Source of the DNA: Paracoccus shandongensis
Lineage (GTDB): Bacteria > Pseudomonadota > Alphaproteobacteria > Rhodobacterales > Rhodobacteraceae
Direction of reading: 5' to 3'
NCBI RefSeq assembly: GCF_017315735.1
Contig: NZ_JAFLRK010000031.1
Location: 21,165 to 85,164, forward strand
Length of the DNA: 64,000 bases
Part shown: positions 38,668 to 48,330 of the stretch, piece by piece
Layout: the number at the start of each line of letters is the position of its first letter
Position numbering within the stretch: position 1 is the first letter of the stretch
Position numbers and translations under genes: made by a program
The notes under the pieces: generated by a model
What the model was told of the DNA's origin: nothing
What the model saw: only the letters and a program-made list of their open reading frames with translations
The model's database searches: none

Positions 38668-39480
38668 ATGGCGGTAGGCGTTTTCGATTCGGGTCTTGGC
38701 GGGCTGACGGTCCATCAGGCCATCGCCGCCCGCCTGCCCGACCTGCCGCTGGTCTATCTGGGCGACAACGCCCACACCCCCTATGGCACCCGCACCGCGG
38801 ACGACATCTTCAACCTGACCTGCGCGGGCGTGGAACGGCTGTGGCAGGAAGGCTGCGACCTGGTGATCCTGGCCTGCAACACCGCCAGCGCCGCCGCGCT
38901 GAAGCGGATGCAGGAAACCTGGCTGCCCGCCGACAAGCGCGTCCTGGGCGTCTTCGTCCCGATGATCGAGGCGCTGACCGAACGCCGCTGGGGCGACAAT
39001 TCGCCGCCCCGGGAAGTCGCGGTCAAGCACGTCGCCCTGTTCGCCACCCCCGCCACGGTCGCCAGCCGCGCCTTCCAGCGGGAACTGGCCTTCCGCGCCG
39101 TCGGCGTCGATGTCGAGGCGCAGCCCTGCGGCGGCGTCGTCGATGCCATCGAGATGGGCGACGAAATCCTGGCCGAGGCGCTGGTGGCATCCCATGTCGA
39201 GGCCCTGCTGCGCCGGATGCCCCATCCCGAGGCGGCGGTCCTGGGCTGCACCCATTACCCGCTGGTCGAGGCCGCGTTCCAGAAGGCGCTCGGCCCCGAT
39301 GTCAAGGTTTTCAGCCAGGCGGGTCTGGTGGCAGAAAGCCTTGCTGACTATTTGCAGCGCAGGCCCGAATTCCTGGGATCGGGCACGGAATCGAAAAACC
39401 TGACGACCGGCGATCCGGTCCGTGTGTCGGGCAAGGCCACGCAGTTCCTGCGCCGCCCGATCCATTTCGAGGCAGCATGA
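38668..39480 (+). CDS. murI: Glutamate racemase
   Basis: A 270-residue racemase making D-glutamate for peptidoglycan. It begins [14 protein letters not shown], and the two catalytic cysteines are in [11 protein letters not shown] and [10 protein letters not shown]. The start at 38668 is chosen because AAAGGA lies eight bases upstream; the ATG at 38659 is too close to that site. ccmE follows after ten bases. Confidence 0.94.
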   Translation: MAVGVFDSGLGGLTVHQAIAARLPDLPLVYLGDNAHTPYGTRTADDIFNLTCAGVERLWQEGCDLVILACNTASAAALKRMQETWLPADKRVLGVFVPMIEALTERRWGDNSPPREVAVKHVALFATPATVASRAFQRELAFRAVGVDVEAQPCGGVVDAIEMGDEILAEALVASHVEALLRRMPHPEAAVLGCTHYPLVEAAFQKALGPDVKVFSQAGLVAESLADYLQRRPEFLGSGTESKNLTTGDPVRVSGKATQFLRRPIHFEAA

Positions 39481-39490
39481 GGTCCACGCC

Positions 39491-39949
39491 ATGGCTGGCA
39501 TGAAATCATTGAAGAAACGCCGCCGCATCCAGGTGATTGTGGCCGCCGCCGTGGCCCTGCTGATCGCGGTCGGCCTGATCGGATACGGCTTCCGCGACGG
39601 CATCAACCTGTACCGCTCGCCCGCGCAGGTGGCCGAGGCCGCGCCCGAACCGGACGAATATTTCCAGTTGGGCGGGCTGGTGAAGGAAGGCTCCATCGTC
39701 AACCGCGACGGCGTGGCCTTCGATTTCGTCATCACCGACGGCGCGGCGGAAATCCCCGTCAGCTATGTCGGCCGCGACCCGCGCCCCGACCTGTTCACCG
39801 AGGGCCAGGGCACCATCGCCAAGGGCTATTACCGCGACGGCCGCTTCGAGGCCCGCGACCTGCTGGCCAAGCATGACGAGACCTACATGCCTAAAGAGGT
39901 GGTGGACACGCTGAAGGAAACCGGCGTGTACCAGGATCCGAACAGCTAG
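39491..39949 (+). CDS. ccmE: Heme chaperone CcmE
   Basis: A 152-residue membrane-anchored periplasmic chaperone that carries heme to CcmF. It has a basic N terminus and one membrane segment (IQVIVAAAVALLIAVGLIGYG), the OB-fold, and the heme-binding His-Tyr motif LLAKHDETYMP near residue 132. GAGG lies before the ATG at 39491. It is apart from ccmFH, next to murI. Confidence 0.94.
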   Translation: MAGMKSLKKRRRIQVIVAAAVALLIAVGLIGYGFRDGINLYRSPAQVAEAAPEPDEYFQLGGLVKEGSIVNRDGVAFDFVITDGAAEIPVSYVGRDPRPDLFTEGQGTIAKGYYRDGRFEARDLLAKHDETYMPKEVVDTLKETGVYQDPNS

Positions 39950-39957
39950 GGCTGACT

Positions 39958-39981
39958 TGGCGAAGGCCATCGCCTTCGCCA
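39958..39981. terminator. Hairpin after ccmE
   Basis: A perfect 10-bp stem, TGGCGAAGGC / GCCTTCGCCA with loop CATC, starts eight bases after the ccmE stop. There is no T tract, so it may be an mRNA-stabilising or weak terminating hairpin. Confidence 0.5.
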
Positions 39982-40023
39982 CAGCGGAACATATCAACCC
40001 AAGCCGCCGGGCCCAAAAGGCCC

Positions 40024-40085
40024 GGCCAGCGCCCGCCCCGCCCCCAGGCGGGCGCTTCACGCCCCCCTCGGGCCGGGCGCTGGCC
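40024..40085. repeat. G/C-rich nested inverted repeat
   Basis: GGCCAGCGCCCG (40024-40035) pairs perfectly with CGGGCGCTGGCC (40074-40085). The same left arm can instead pair with an inner arm: GCGCCCGCC (40029-40037) with GGCGGGCGC (40047-40055). Two alternative folds thus compete between converging ccmE and the TetR gene. It may be an intergenic repeat family; one copy seen. Confidence 0.55.
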
Positions 40086-40172
40086 TTCCGTGGTTGTCTG
40101 CTTCACCGTCTCTGATGGCACCGTCGCGTCGCGGGCGGGGAAATGCTCGTCGCATTTCCTTGTTCCGCCCGG

Positions 40173-40721
40173 TCACGGTGCGTCTTCTTCCAGCAGCCTC
40201 GCAATATCCGCAAACACCGCCTGCCATTCCGCATCCTCCAGCGGCATGAAGCGCAGGAAGTGCAGCAGGAACGCCCCCTCGCAGGCCAGGAAGGCCAGCC
40301 GGGCGCGGCGGCCCTCGGGCGTGGAGACATCCAGCCCCGCCAGCCGGTCCCGATACCAGCCCTGGGTCGAGGCCAGATGCTGGGGCGTCTGCATCAGCCC
40401 GGCCATCAGGCTGGCGGCCTTGGTCATCGACAGATCGTCCGCCTCTCGCGTGGCGGCCAGATGCGCCCGGATCCGCTGCACCCCGCCCGCATCCGGCCCC
40501 GCGATGGCCGCGAACTTCGCGTCGTAATCCCGGTTCCATCGCGCGAACAGCGCGTCGATGATGTCGTCCTTGGTCCCAAAGGTGTATTGCACCCCGCCCT
40601 TGGTGATCCCGCAGGCCCGCGCCAGCGCGTCGATGGTCAGCGCGCCCGCGCCTTGGCTGCGCATGATCTCCTCGGCCGCGTCCAGCAGCTTGTCCCGGTC
40701 GATGCTGCGCGGTCTTGCCAT
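40173..40721 (-). CDS. TetR-family repressor of the adjacent efflux gene
   Basis: A 182-residue TetR regulator with the helix-turn-helix LTIDALARACGITKGGVQYTFGTKDDII and a C-terminal helical domain. It is divergent from a DHA2-type drug exporter 82 bases away, with a palindromic operator in between, the usual design for a drug-responsive repressor (compare SmvR/SmvA). Confidence 0.9.
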   Translation of the reverse strand: MARPRSIDRDKLLDAAEEIMRSQGAGALTIDALARACGITKGGVQYTFGTKDDIIDALFARWNRDYDAKFAAIAGPDAGGVQRIRAHLAATREADDLSMTKAASLMAGLMQTPQHLASTQGWYRDRLAGLDVSTPEGRRARLAFLACEGAFLLHFLRFMPLEDAEWQAVFADIARLLEEDAP

Positions 40722-40736
40722 GAAGCCTCCATTTCC

Positions 40737-40748
40737 ATACGATCGTAT
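40737..40748. promoter_or_regulatory. Palindromic TetR operator candidate
   Basis: ATACGATCGTAT is a perfect 12-base palindrome between the divergent TetR and MFS starts, 15 bases before the TetR ATG. Its position would allow repression of both genes. Confidence 0.7.
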
Positions 40749-40803
40749 TTAAACCGGCCTGCCGCGACTCGCCACCCGGTCGCGCCGCAATTTCAGGTGA
40801 ACC

Positions 40804-42291
40804 ATGCCCGCCCGTTCCCCCTGGCTTGTCCTTGCCATCGTTTCCAGCGCGCTGTTCCTGATCGTGATCGACATGACGGTGCTTTACACCGCGCTGCCCA
40901 CGCTGACACGCGACCTTGGGGCCTCGGCCACGGAAAAGCTGTGGATCGTGAACGCCTATTCGCTGGTCGTGGCGGGGCTGCTGCCTGGGGCGGGGGCGCT
41001 TGGCGACCGCTATGGGCACCGGCGGATGTTCATGATCGGGCTGGTGATCTTCGGGCTTGCCTCGCTGGCGGCGGGATTTGCGCCCTCGTCCGCCACGCTG
41101 ATTGCGGCGCGGGCGGGCCTGGCCGTGGGCGCGGCGGCGATGATGCCCGCGACCCTGTCCATCATCCGCCACACCTTCGAGGATCCCGACCAGCGCGCCC
41201 TGGCCATCGGCATCTGGGCGGCGGTCGCATCCGGTGGGGCGGCGCTTGGGCCGGTGATCGGCGGCGCGCTGCTGGAACATTTCCACTGGGGCGCGGTGTT
41301 CCTGGTCAACCTGCCGGTGGTGCTGGCGGCGCTGGCCCTGACCGTTGCCTTCGTGCCCAGGGGACAGGGGCACGGCCACCATCCCTTCGATCCGGTCGGA
41401 TCGGTTCAGGCCCTGGTCGGGCTGGTCGGCGTGACCCTCGCCATCAAGGAGATCGCCCGGCCCGAGCCCTCGGTCCAGGTGCTGACCCTCGCCGCCCTGG
41501 TGGGCCTTGCCGCCCTGGTGCTGTTCTTTCGCCGCCTGCGCCGCAGCGCCGACCCGATGATCGACCTGACCCTGTTCCGCGACCCGCGCTTTGCGGGCGG
41601 GGTGATCGGCGCGGTCGTCTCGGCGGCGGCCCTGCTGGGGGTGCAGCTTGCCATCACGCAGCGCCTGCAACTGGTCCAGGGGCTGTCGCCGCTGCAAGCC
41701 GGGCTGTTCGTGCTGCCCATTCCGCTGGCGTCCTTTGTCGCCGGGCCGGTCGCGGGCCTGATGCTGGGCCGCGTGGGCGCGGGCCGCCTGCTGGCCGCCA
41801 CCCTGGCGATCAGCGGGGCGGGCATCCTGGTCTATTGGGCGGGCGTGGGGCAGCCAGCCGTGGAACTGGCCAGCTTTGCCGTCATGGGCGCGGGCATCGG
41901 CGCGGCCATGACCGCCGCATCCTCGGCCATCATGCTGAACGCCCCCGCCGACCGGGCGGGAATGGCGGCATCCATCGAGGAGGTGTCCTATGAACTGGGC
42001 GGCGCGCTTGGCATCGCCATGCTGGGCAGCCTGATGGCCGGGATCTACAGCGCCAGCTTCGCCGCCGCCGGCGGTTGGGGGCCCGAGGCCACGGATTCGC
42101 TCGACGGTGCCCTGGCCCTGGCCGCGACCCTGCCCGCGCCCCAGGCGGACCGGCTGCTGGCCCTTGCCGATGCCGCCTTCGACCGGGCCACGGGCGCGGT
42201 CGCGCTGGCGGCGGGGCTGATCCTGCTGGCGGCGGGTTTCTGGGTCGCCCGGATCGACCGCGCGGGCAAGGCGGTCCAGCAGGGCGCTTGA
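40804..42291 (+). CDS. DHA2-family multidrug efflux transporter (SmvA/QacA-like)
   Basis: A 495-residue major facilitator with about 14 membrane segments. Signatures are motif D1 VIDMTVLYTALPTL, motif A GALGDRYGHRRMF and motif C ASGGAALGPVIGG. DHA2 proteins of this kind export cationic biocides such as methyl viologen and quaternary ammonium compounds using the proton gradient. The substrate is inferred from family and from the TetR neighbour. Confidence 0.88.
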   Translation: MPARSPWLVLAIVSSALFLIVIDMTVLYTALPTLTRDLGASATEKLWIVNAYSLVVAGLLPGAGALGDRYGHRRMFMIGLVIFGLASLAAGFAPSSATLIAARAGLAVGAAAMMPATLSIIRHTFEDPDQRALAIGIWAAVASGGAALGPVIGGALLEHFHWGAVFLVNLPVVLAALALTVAFVPRGQGHGHHPFDPVGSVQALVGLVGVTLAIKEIARPEPSVQVLTLAALVGLAALVLFFRRLRRSADPMIDLTLFRDPRFAGGVIGAVVSAAALLGVQLAITQRLQLVQGLSPLQAGLFVLPIPLASFVAGPVAGLMLGRVGAGRLLAATLAISGAGILVYWAGVGQPAVELASFAVMGAGIGAAMTAASSAIMLNAPADRAGMAASIEEVSYELGGALGIAMLGSLMAGIYSASFAAAGGWGPEATDSLDGALALAATLPAPQADRLLALADAAFDRATGAVALAAGLILLAAGFWVARIDRAGKAVQQGA

Positions 42292-42322
42292 CGCCTGCCC
42301 GGGGGCGGGGCAAGCAATCGCC

Positions 42323-43774
42323 ATGATCGACATTCGCCCCGTGGCCCATCCGATCGGCAAGATCATCGTGACCCTGGGGGTTTCGATGCTGGCGCCCATG
42401 GCGGTGGACCGGTGGCACGGCGATCCGCATTGGGCGGTCTTCCTGCAATGCGCGGCGCTGACGGTGGTTGTCGGTGCGCTGCTGTCCATCGCGACCTGGG
42501 GCGATTACCGCAGCCTGTCGATCCACCAGGCCTTCCTGCTGACCTCCGGCCTCTGGGCGGTGCTGCCGGTCTTCGGCGCCCTGCCCTTCATGCTGGGCCA
42601 GCCCCATGCCGGGTTCACCGACGCCTATTTCGAGGCCATGTCGGGCGTCACCACCACCGGCACCACGGCCTTCCCGCAACTGGACATCCTGCCGCGCGGC
42701 ACGCATCTGTGGCGCGCCATCCTGCACTGGATCGGAGGCCTGGGGATCGTCGTCGTCGCCATGGTCTTCCTGCCGATCATGAAGGTCGGCGGGATGCAGT
42801 TCTTCCGGTCCGAGGGCTTCGACACCCTGGGCAAGATCATGCCGCGGGCCGGAGAGATCGCGGCCGAGATGACGCGCATCTATGTCATGCTGACGGGCTT
42901 CTGCACGGTGACCTATCTGCTTCTGGGCATGAACGGGTTCGACGCCATCGTGCAGGCCTTCGGCACGGTGTCCACCGGGGGCTTTTCCAACTATGACGCC
43001 AGCTTCGGGGCCTTCCTGGGGCCGCTGGAATGGGCGGCGTCGGTCTTCATGGTGCTGGCATCCCTGCCCTTCATCCGGCTGGTGCAGGGGATGCGCGGGC
43101 AGTTCGCGCCGATCTGGCAGGACACGCAGATCCGCGCCTATCTGCGCTGGATCCTTTATGCCTGCGCGATCATCATCCTTTACCGCGTGGTCTTCCTGGA
43201 CCACCAGGGCAACATCCTGGACATCACGCGGGAAACGGTCTTCAACACCGTCTCGACATTCTCGGGCACCGGGTTCCTTTCGGCCAATGTGCTGGAATGG
43301 GGCCACCTGCCCATCGCGATCCTGGTCATCTGCGGGCTGATCGGCGGCTGCACCGGATCGACCGCCTGTTCGGTCAAGGTGTTCCGCTATCTGGTGCTGT
43401 TCCAGGCGGTGCGCGCGCAACTGCGCCGGATGCATTCGCCCCACCGCGTCTATGCCCTGCGCTATGAAGGGCGCCCGCTGGACCAGGACGTGATCGATTC
43501 GGTCATGGCCTTCTTCACGCTGTTCACGCTGACCTTCGGGCTCTTGATCGTGGGCCTGTCCCTGACCGGCCTGCACCCCCGCACGGCGCTGACCGCCGCC
43601 TGGACCGCCATTGCCAATATCGGCCCTGTCTGGGGACCAGAGATCACCGCCAACGGGTCCGTCGTCCAGTTCCCGGAATCCGCGAAATGGCTGATGATCC
43701 TGGGCATGTATTTGGGGCGTCTGGAACTGGTGTCAGTGCTGGTGCTGTTCTTGCCGCGGTTCTGGCGGGGTTAG
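42323..43774 (+). CDS. trkH: TrkH-type potassium uptake protein
   Basis: A 483-residue K+ channel-like subunit of the Trk system. The four pore loops are visible: GVTTTGTTAFPQL, GTVSTGGFSNYD, TFSGTGFLSANV and AIANIGPVWGPE. It needs the NAD-binding TrkA, which is not in this window. Its 3' end overlaps the LuxR gene tail by four bases; it lies 31 bases after the efflux gene and might be co-transcribed. Confidence 0.92.
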   Translation: MIDIRPVAHPIGKIIVTLGVSMLAPMAVDRWHGDPHWAVFLQCAALTVVVGALLSIATWGDYRSLSIHQAFLLTSGLWAVLPVFGALPFMLGQPHAGFTDAYFEAMSGVTTTGTTAFPQLDILPRGTHLWRAILHWIGGLGIVVVAMVFLPIMKVGGMQFFRSEGFDTLGKIMPRAGEIAAEMTRIYVMLTGFCTVTYLLLGMNGFDAIVQAFGTVSTGGFSNYDASFGAFLGPLEWAASVFMVLASLPFIRLVQGMRGQFAPIWQDTQIRAYLRWILYACAIIILYRVVFLDHQGNILDITRETVFNTVSTFSGTGFLSANVLEWGHLPIAILVICGLIGGCTGSTACSVKVFRYLVLFQAVRAQLRRMHSPHRVYALRYEGRPLDQDVIDSVMAFFTLFTLTFGLLIVGLSLTGLHPRTALTAAWTAIANIGPVWGPEITANGSVVQFPESAKWLMILGMYLGRLELVSVLVLFLPRFWRG

Positions 43775-44874
43775 GCACATCCTTGCGCCAGGATCCGCGC
43801 CACGTCAATCCTGTGGCGCGCGTCCATCTTGGCCAGGACCGACCGGATCTGGTTGCGCACGGTGTGCAGGCTGGCCTGCCGCGCCAAGGCGATTTCGGCG
43901 GTAGTCAGGCCCTGGGCAATGGCGGCAGCGACCTCGGCCTCGGCCGGGGTCAGGCCAAAGCGCGATTGCAGGTGCAACAGCCGCGACGGAACCTCGACCA
44001 GACGCGACAGCACGAACAGGATCCGCGGCCGGGCAAAGCAGTGCCCTCCGAAAAAGGGAGAGGGCAGGCCGGGACCGTCCCCGGGTAGCACAAGCCTAAC
44101 CTGCCAGCCATCCGCGGCCTGGACGGCGCGCGCCAGTGGTTTCGCGCCGCCGGAAGTTCGGCAAGCGGCCCTAGCCCAATCCTGCACGGCGCCATTCAGG
44201 AACATCAGCCTGTTGAACGGGTCCAGGCGAAAGACCCTGCCCTCCTGCAAGGCGGCCCCGGCATCCGCCCAGACCAGCGACAGGCCGTCATCGACCATCA
44301 TCAGCCCGCCATCGCCCGCCCCTGCCTGCCCGCTTTGCAGGGACAGGGCTGAGACAATCTCGGCCACCTGGAAGGCGTGCGACAGATGCGGCTCCAGCCG
44401 ATCCAGCAGATGCTGCGCGCGCAGGGCGGCCCGGTCACCATCGCGCCGCCGGATGTTCAACGACAGGACCAGCGAACGGTTGCCATGCGAACGCGACTTC
44501 ACAGCCACGGCAATCGACAAGTCGTCCTGCGGACGTAGCCAGTCATTGTAGAATTCGGTCCGCCGCAAGGCCTCCTCGGGCAGGTCCATGGGCGACACCC
44601 TGGCCCCCCCCTGCGGAAGTGCCGCCGACAAGGGCATGAAGGGATTAATGCGGTGATAATACGCCAGATATGACTGCGCGAAGGCCGGATCGAAGCTGCC
44701 CGCGACGGACAGGAACGGCGCATCCGACGATCCCGCGGCACCATGGATCGAGGCCTTGGCCCCGCCGAATCGCTGCTCCAGGGCCAGAACAAAATCATGC
44801 CATCCTCCGCGGTCCAGCGCCGCGCGGTGCAGGTGGGCGATCAGCGGGTCTTCCGGCAATGCGGGATTGGGCAT
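43771..44874 (-). CDS. LuxR-type HTH regulator
   Basis: A 367-residue regulator with a C-terminal LuxR/FixJ helix-turn-helix (FGLTPAEAEVAAAIAQGL, then TAEIALARQASLHTVRNQI). The N-terminal 200 residues suggest a PAS/GAF-like sensor but match no family I recognise. The start at the ATG 44874 lacks a ribosome site; a TTG at 44931 is possible. It has no receiver domain, so a small ligand or protein probably controls it. Confidence 0.8.
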   Translation of the reverse strand: MPNPALPEDPLIAHLHRAALDRGGWHDFVLALEQRFGGAKASIHGAAGSSDAPFLSVAGSFDPAFAQSYLAYYHRINPFMPLSAALPQGGARVSPMDLPEEALRRTEFYNDWLRPQDDLSIAVAVKSRSHGNRSLVLSLNIRRRDGDRAALRAQHLLDRLEPHLSHAFQVAEIVSALSLQSGQAGAGDGGLMMVDDGLSLVWADAGAALQEGRVFRLDPFNRLMFLNGAVQDWARAACRTSGGAKPLARAVQAADGWQVRLVLPGDGPGLPSPFFGGHCFARPRILFVLSRLVEVPSRLLHLQSRFGLTPAEAEVAAAIAQGLTTAEIALARQASLHTVRNQIRSVLAKMDARHRIDVARILAQGCA

Positions 44875-45039
44875 AGCAAACCCGAAAACTGGTGAACCAC
44901 ACGATGATAGCCCGGAACGGGCAAGCGCCAAAATAAATTACAGCCATGGCGCAATTGCGTCATGCGCCGCAAATTCGTTCAAGCAGATTCATACTACCGG
45001 AGACTCAAGCGCCGGAGACCAACAAGGGAAAACTTCGTC

Positions 45040-45534
45040 ATGATGAAGTTCGGTTTTTGCGCCTTTATGGCCATCAGTCCTATTGTGGCAGCTACTCCGA
45101 CCAGGGCGCTGTCACAAGAATGCCCGGAGGGTTTTACATTATTGGGGCAAGCCTATGATGAGGATAGCGCACAAAATACTGAAGCAAAGGTCAGGTCGTC
45201 CCCACCTCACTTGGTGAAGTTTCCGCCACGGTTCAAGTTGGACCGGAGCGTCGTCCAGCAGGGAGGGAAATGGGCGGGGGGTTCCGCAAGTGCTGTCATG
45301 TCCGACGGAGATGTGCCCGACGGAATCTTGATACTCGCAGGAGGCACCGAAGGCGGCGCCAAAGGTTGGTCAGTCGGTCCGGCAAGACTTGTGGTTCTGC
45401 AGGAAGCAGATGATGAGATTGTTCAGCGAGGTCTTGAGATTGGCCTTTACTGCCACACCGGCAGCGGCGAGGTGGACAAAGCTGGTCATGTCAGTTGCAA
45501 TGTACACGCAAATATTTGCGGCAGATCGCGGTAG
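45040..45534 (+). CDS. Orphan secreted protein
   Basis: A 164-residue protein of unrecognised family with a Sec signal peptide (MKFGFCAFMAISPIVAATPTRA) and four cysteines in the mature part (QECPEG, LYCHTG, HVSCNV, ANICGR) that could form disulfides. Codon use is less GC-biased than all neighbours, with many A/T-ending codons, and the DNA around 44930-45545 is visibly AT-richer, suggesting recent acquisition. AAGGGA precedes the ATG pair at 45040/45043. Confidence 0.7.
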   Translation: MMKFGFCAFMAISPIVAATPTRALSQECPEGFTLLGQAYDEDSAQNTEAKVRSSPPHLVKFPPRFKLDRSVVQQGGKWAGGSASAVMSDGDVPDGILILAGGTEGGAKGWSVGPARLVVLQEADDEIVQRGLEIGLYCHTGSGEVDKAGHVSCNVHANICGRSR

Positions 45535-45559
45535 CTAAGCAAACACTCTCAGTTTCAAT

Positions 45560-46858
45560 CTACGGCTGCAACACGCCCGCGCCGGGGGCCGTCCCTGTCG
45601 CCCCGTCATTCGCCGCAGGCCCCTTGCGCGCAAAGCTGTCAGACATCTCCGCCGCGATCCGCTTCTGCCCCTGCGCATCCGCAGCGGGCCAGATCAGCAC
45701 GAAGCCCTCGGCCCGGCCGTCGCGGACCCAGCCTTCGGCGCGGCCGATATGGGTCTCGTTTGCGCCTTCCAGCAGGACATGGCCGGGCTTGATGGTGCGC
45801 GTCGGCTGCGGCACCCAGCCAAGCGCCGTCACAAGGCCCGACAGATCCAGCAGTTCCTGCTGCCCGCCCGGCTGGCTGAACAGGATCAGCGCCGCGCCCG
45901 ACCCGTCCTTGGGGCCATAGATCGACAGCGCCCGTTCCGTCCGGTCGAAGGCCAGCCGGTCCATCGGCGCCAGCACTGACAGGCCCGTGGCCTGGTCGTC
46001 CAGCGTGACCAGCCCAACCTCGGTCCGCCAGGCATCGCGGCGGGCGATCAGTTCGCGCATCGCCGTGCCGGGATCGGTGGACAGGCGTTCAGCCAGGATC
46101 TCGGCCCCGATGGCGTCGCGGGTGCGGGGGCCGGTCTTGCCGTCGATGTCGCCGTCATAGACGCCCGCCCAGCGCAACGCGCGCTGCACCTGGTCAAGCG
46201 GCGGCATCTCGGCAGGCGTGGCAGGGGGCGCGGGCAGGTCGGGGGCCTGCCCCGCCTGGATCACCGCGCCCAGGTCGGCCGCGTCCGAGACGAAGGCGTC
46301 GTCGGGCACCAGGTCGCCGTCCTTGAAGACATCCAGCCAGGCATCGGCGGCGGCCCGCTCCACCGGCCCCAGAACCACCCCGAACCAGCCATTGGGAAGC
46401 TGCGCCAGCCCGGCCTCGGGGAAGGTCTTGCGCCATTCGGCCAGCGCGGCATCGGCATCCGCCCGCGCCTGCACCGATTGCAGGCGCAGATAGGCGCCCG
46501 GCGCGGGCTGGTCGGGCCGCAGGGCGGCAGGCGCCTCGGCCACGGGCGCCTCACCCACCGGAGTCAGCACCACGTCGCCCTCCGGCACGGTGACGAAGCT
46601 GTCCTGCGGGATCTGCCCCGCCGCCTTCAACGCCTCGATCCGGGTGCCCGCTTCCTCGGGCGACAGCGGCCCAATGGCGATGGCCGTCCAGCCGCGCGGC
46701 AGCGGGAATGTCACCACGTCGTCGAACTGGCTGGCCCAGCGGGCGGCGGCCTCGGGCGCGTCAGTGTCGCGCTTGGATTCGATGCGGATCACGGCATCCT
46801 GCGCGAAAGCCCCCAGCGGCAACCCTGCCGCCATCACCACCCAAGCCCACCGCCGCAT
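45560..46858 (-). CDS. Secreted protein with SPOR-like repeats and a peptidoglycan-binding-like motif
   Basis: A 432-residue periplasmic protein with signal peptide (WAWVVMAAGLPLGAFA). Two similar segments (about 21-75 and 122-180: FDDVVTFPLPRGWTAIAIGP and LPNGWFGVVLGP) resemble SPOR-type repeats. QRALRWAGVYDGDIDGKTGPRTRDAI near 232 fits a peptidoglycan_binding_1 motif. The C-terminal 150 residues look like a separate domain of unknown function. A role at the cell wall is inferred. Confidence 0.75.
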   Translation of the reverse strand: MRRWAWVVMAAGLPLGAFAQDAVIRIESKRDTDAPEAAARWASQFDDVVTFPLPRGWTAIAIGPLSPEEAGTRIEALKAAGQIPQDSFVTVPEGDVVLTPVGEAPVAEAPAALRPDQPAPGAYLRLQSVQARADADAALAEWRKTFPEAGLAQLPNGWFGVVLGPVERAAADAWLDVFKDGDLVPDDAFVSDAADLGAVIQAGQAPDLPAPPATPAEMPPLDQVQRALRWAGVYDGDIDGKTGPRTRDAIGAEILAERLSTDPGTAMRELIARRDAWRTEVGLVTLDDQATGLSVLAPMDRLAFDRTERALSIYGPKDGSGAALILFSQPGGQQELLDLSGLVTALGWVPQPTRTIKPGHVLLEGANETHIGRAEGWVRDGRAEGFVLIWPAADAQGQKRIAAEMSDSFARKGPAANDGATGTAPGAGVLQP

Positions 46859-46951
46859 TCCCGTCCCCTTTGTTGGCCTTTATTGACCCTGTTCCCCGCC
46901 CCGCCTAGAAGGCGCGCAAGCATGTGCTGATCTATGCAAAGGACGGCCCCG

Positions 46952-47869
46952 ATGACCAGCCCCAACCGACCCCGCAGCTTCCAGGACATCATCCTGCGGT
47001 TGCAGAACTACTGGGCCGCCCAGGGCTGCGCCGTCCTGCAACCCTATGACATGGAGGTCGGCGCGGGCACCTTCCACCCGGCGACCACGCTGCGCGCGCT
47101 TGGCGGGCGGTCCTGGGCCGCGGCCTATGTCCAGCCCTCGCGCCGCCCGACGGATGGGCGGTATGGGGAAAACCCCAACCGCCTGCAGCACTATTACCAG
47201 TACCAGGTGATCATCAAGCCGTCGCCCGCGAACCTGCAGGATCTATACCTGGGCAGCCTGCGCGCCATCGGCCTGGACCCCATGATCCACGATGTCCGCT
47301 TTGTCGAGGACGACTGGGAATCCCCCACCCTCGGCGCATGGGGCCTCGGCTGGGAGGTCTGGTGCGACGGGATGGAGGTCAGCCAGTTCACCTATTTCCA
47401 GCAGGTGGGCGGGCACGACTGCCGCCCCGTCTCGGGCGAGCTGACCTATGGGCTGGAACGCCTGGCGATGTATGTGCTGGGGGTGGAACATGTGATGGAC
47501 ATGCCCTTCAACGACCCCGACGCGCCGATACCGCTGACCTATGGCGATGTCTTCCGCCAGACCGAACGCGAATATTCCCGCTGGAACTTCGAGGTCGCCG
47601 ACACCGACACCCTGTTCCAGCACTTCAAGGACGCCGAGGCCGAATGCGCCCGGATCCTCGCCGCCGATCCCGTGGACACCGCTGGCCGGACGATCCCCAT
47701 GGCGCACCCGGCCTATGACCAAGCGATCAAGGCCAGCCACATCTTCAACCTGCTGGACGCGCGCGGGGTCATCAGCGTCACCGAACGGCAGGCCTATATC
47801 GGCCGGGTCCGCGCCCTGGCGAAAGCCTGCGCCGACCTGTTCGTGACCACGGACGCGGCCCAGGCATGA
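46952..47869 (+). CDS. glyQ: Glycyl-tRNA synthetase alpha subunit
   Basis: The 305-residue catalytic subunit of the bacterial alpha2beta2 GlyRS, with [19 protein letters not shown], the ATP-site strand [15 protein letters not shown] and [25 protein letters not shown] sits seven bases before the ATG at 46952, so this is preferred over 46934. Followed by a small gene and then glyS, all overlapping. Confidence 0.96.
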   Translation: MTSPNRPRSFQDIILRLQNYWAAQGCAVLQPYDMEVGAGTFHPATTLRALGGRSWAAAYVQPSRRPTDGRYGENPNRLQHYYQYQVIIKPSPANLQDLYLGSLRAIGLDPMIHDVRFVEDDWESPTLGAWGLGWEVWCDGMEVSQFTYFQQVGGHDCRPVSGELTYGLERLAMYVLGVEHVMDMPFNDPDAPIPLTYGDVFRQTEREYSRWNFEVADTDTLFQHFKDAEAECARILAADPVDTAGRTIPMAHPAYDQAIKASHIFNLLDARGVISVTERQAYIGRVRALAKACADLFVTTDAAQA

Positions 47870-48330
47870 ACGGCAAGATCGTCGGCCTCGGGCTGCTGGC
47901 TGTCGGCGTGATCGCCGGGGCGGGCATGTGGTATGCCCAGGAATACGCCTTCTACGACCGCATCAGCGGCGCGCCGGATCTGATGGTGCAGACCGAAACC
48001 GGCGCGCAGGTGCTTGCCGTGACCAGCTTCGAGGGCATCGATTCGGACAGTTCCCCCCTGCGCTGGCGCACCTGCGCCACGCTGAGCGAACAGCCCGTGG
48101 CCCCGGTCCCCTTCGAGGGCGCGACGCCGCTGGTCGCGCCGGGCTGGTTCGACTGCTTCGACGCGGCCCGGATCGGCGCGGATCTGGAATCCGGCGCCGC
48201 CCGGGCCGTTCTGTCCCAGGCCGAGATCCGCCCCGACGTGGACCGCGTGCTGGCGATCTATCCCGACGGCCGCGTCTATGGCTGGCACCAATACAACGAC
48301 AAGACCCCGGAACGCGGAGTGATGGACTGA
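47866..48330 (+). CDS. DUF6446-like membrane-anchored protein
   Basis: A 154-residue protein with one N-terminal membrane segment ([20 protein letters not shown]) and a periplasmic domain with two Cys ([17 protein letters not shown]). I believe this is the Rhodobacteraceae family DUF6446, found between glyQ and glyS. It overlaps glyQ (ATGA) and glyS (one base), so it is translated with GlyRS subunits although its location suggests an envelope role. Function unknown. Confidence 0.75.
   Translation: MNGKIVGLGLLAVGVIAGAGMWYAQEYAFYDRISGAPDLMVQTETGAQVLAVTSFEGIDSDSSPLRWRTCATLSEQPVAPVPFEGATPLVAPGWFDCFDAARIGADLESGAARAVLSQAEIRPDVDRVLAIYPDGRVYGWHQYNDKTPERGVMD

Noticed and set aside
40024..40085. CRISPR-like repeat
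   Set aside because: Only one palindromic structure, no spaced direct repeats, no cas genes in the window.
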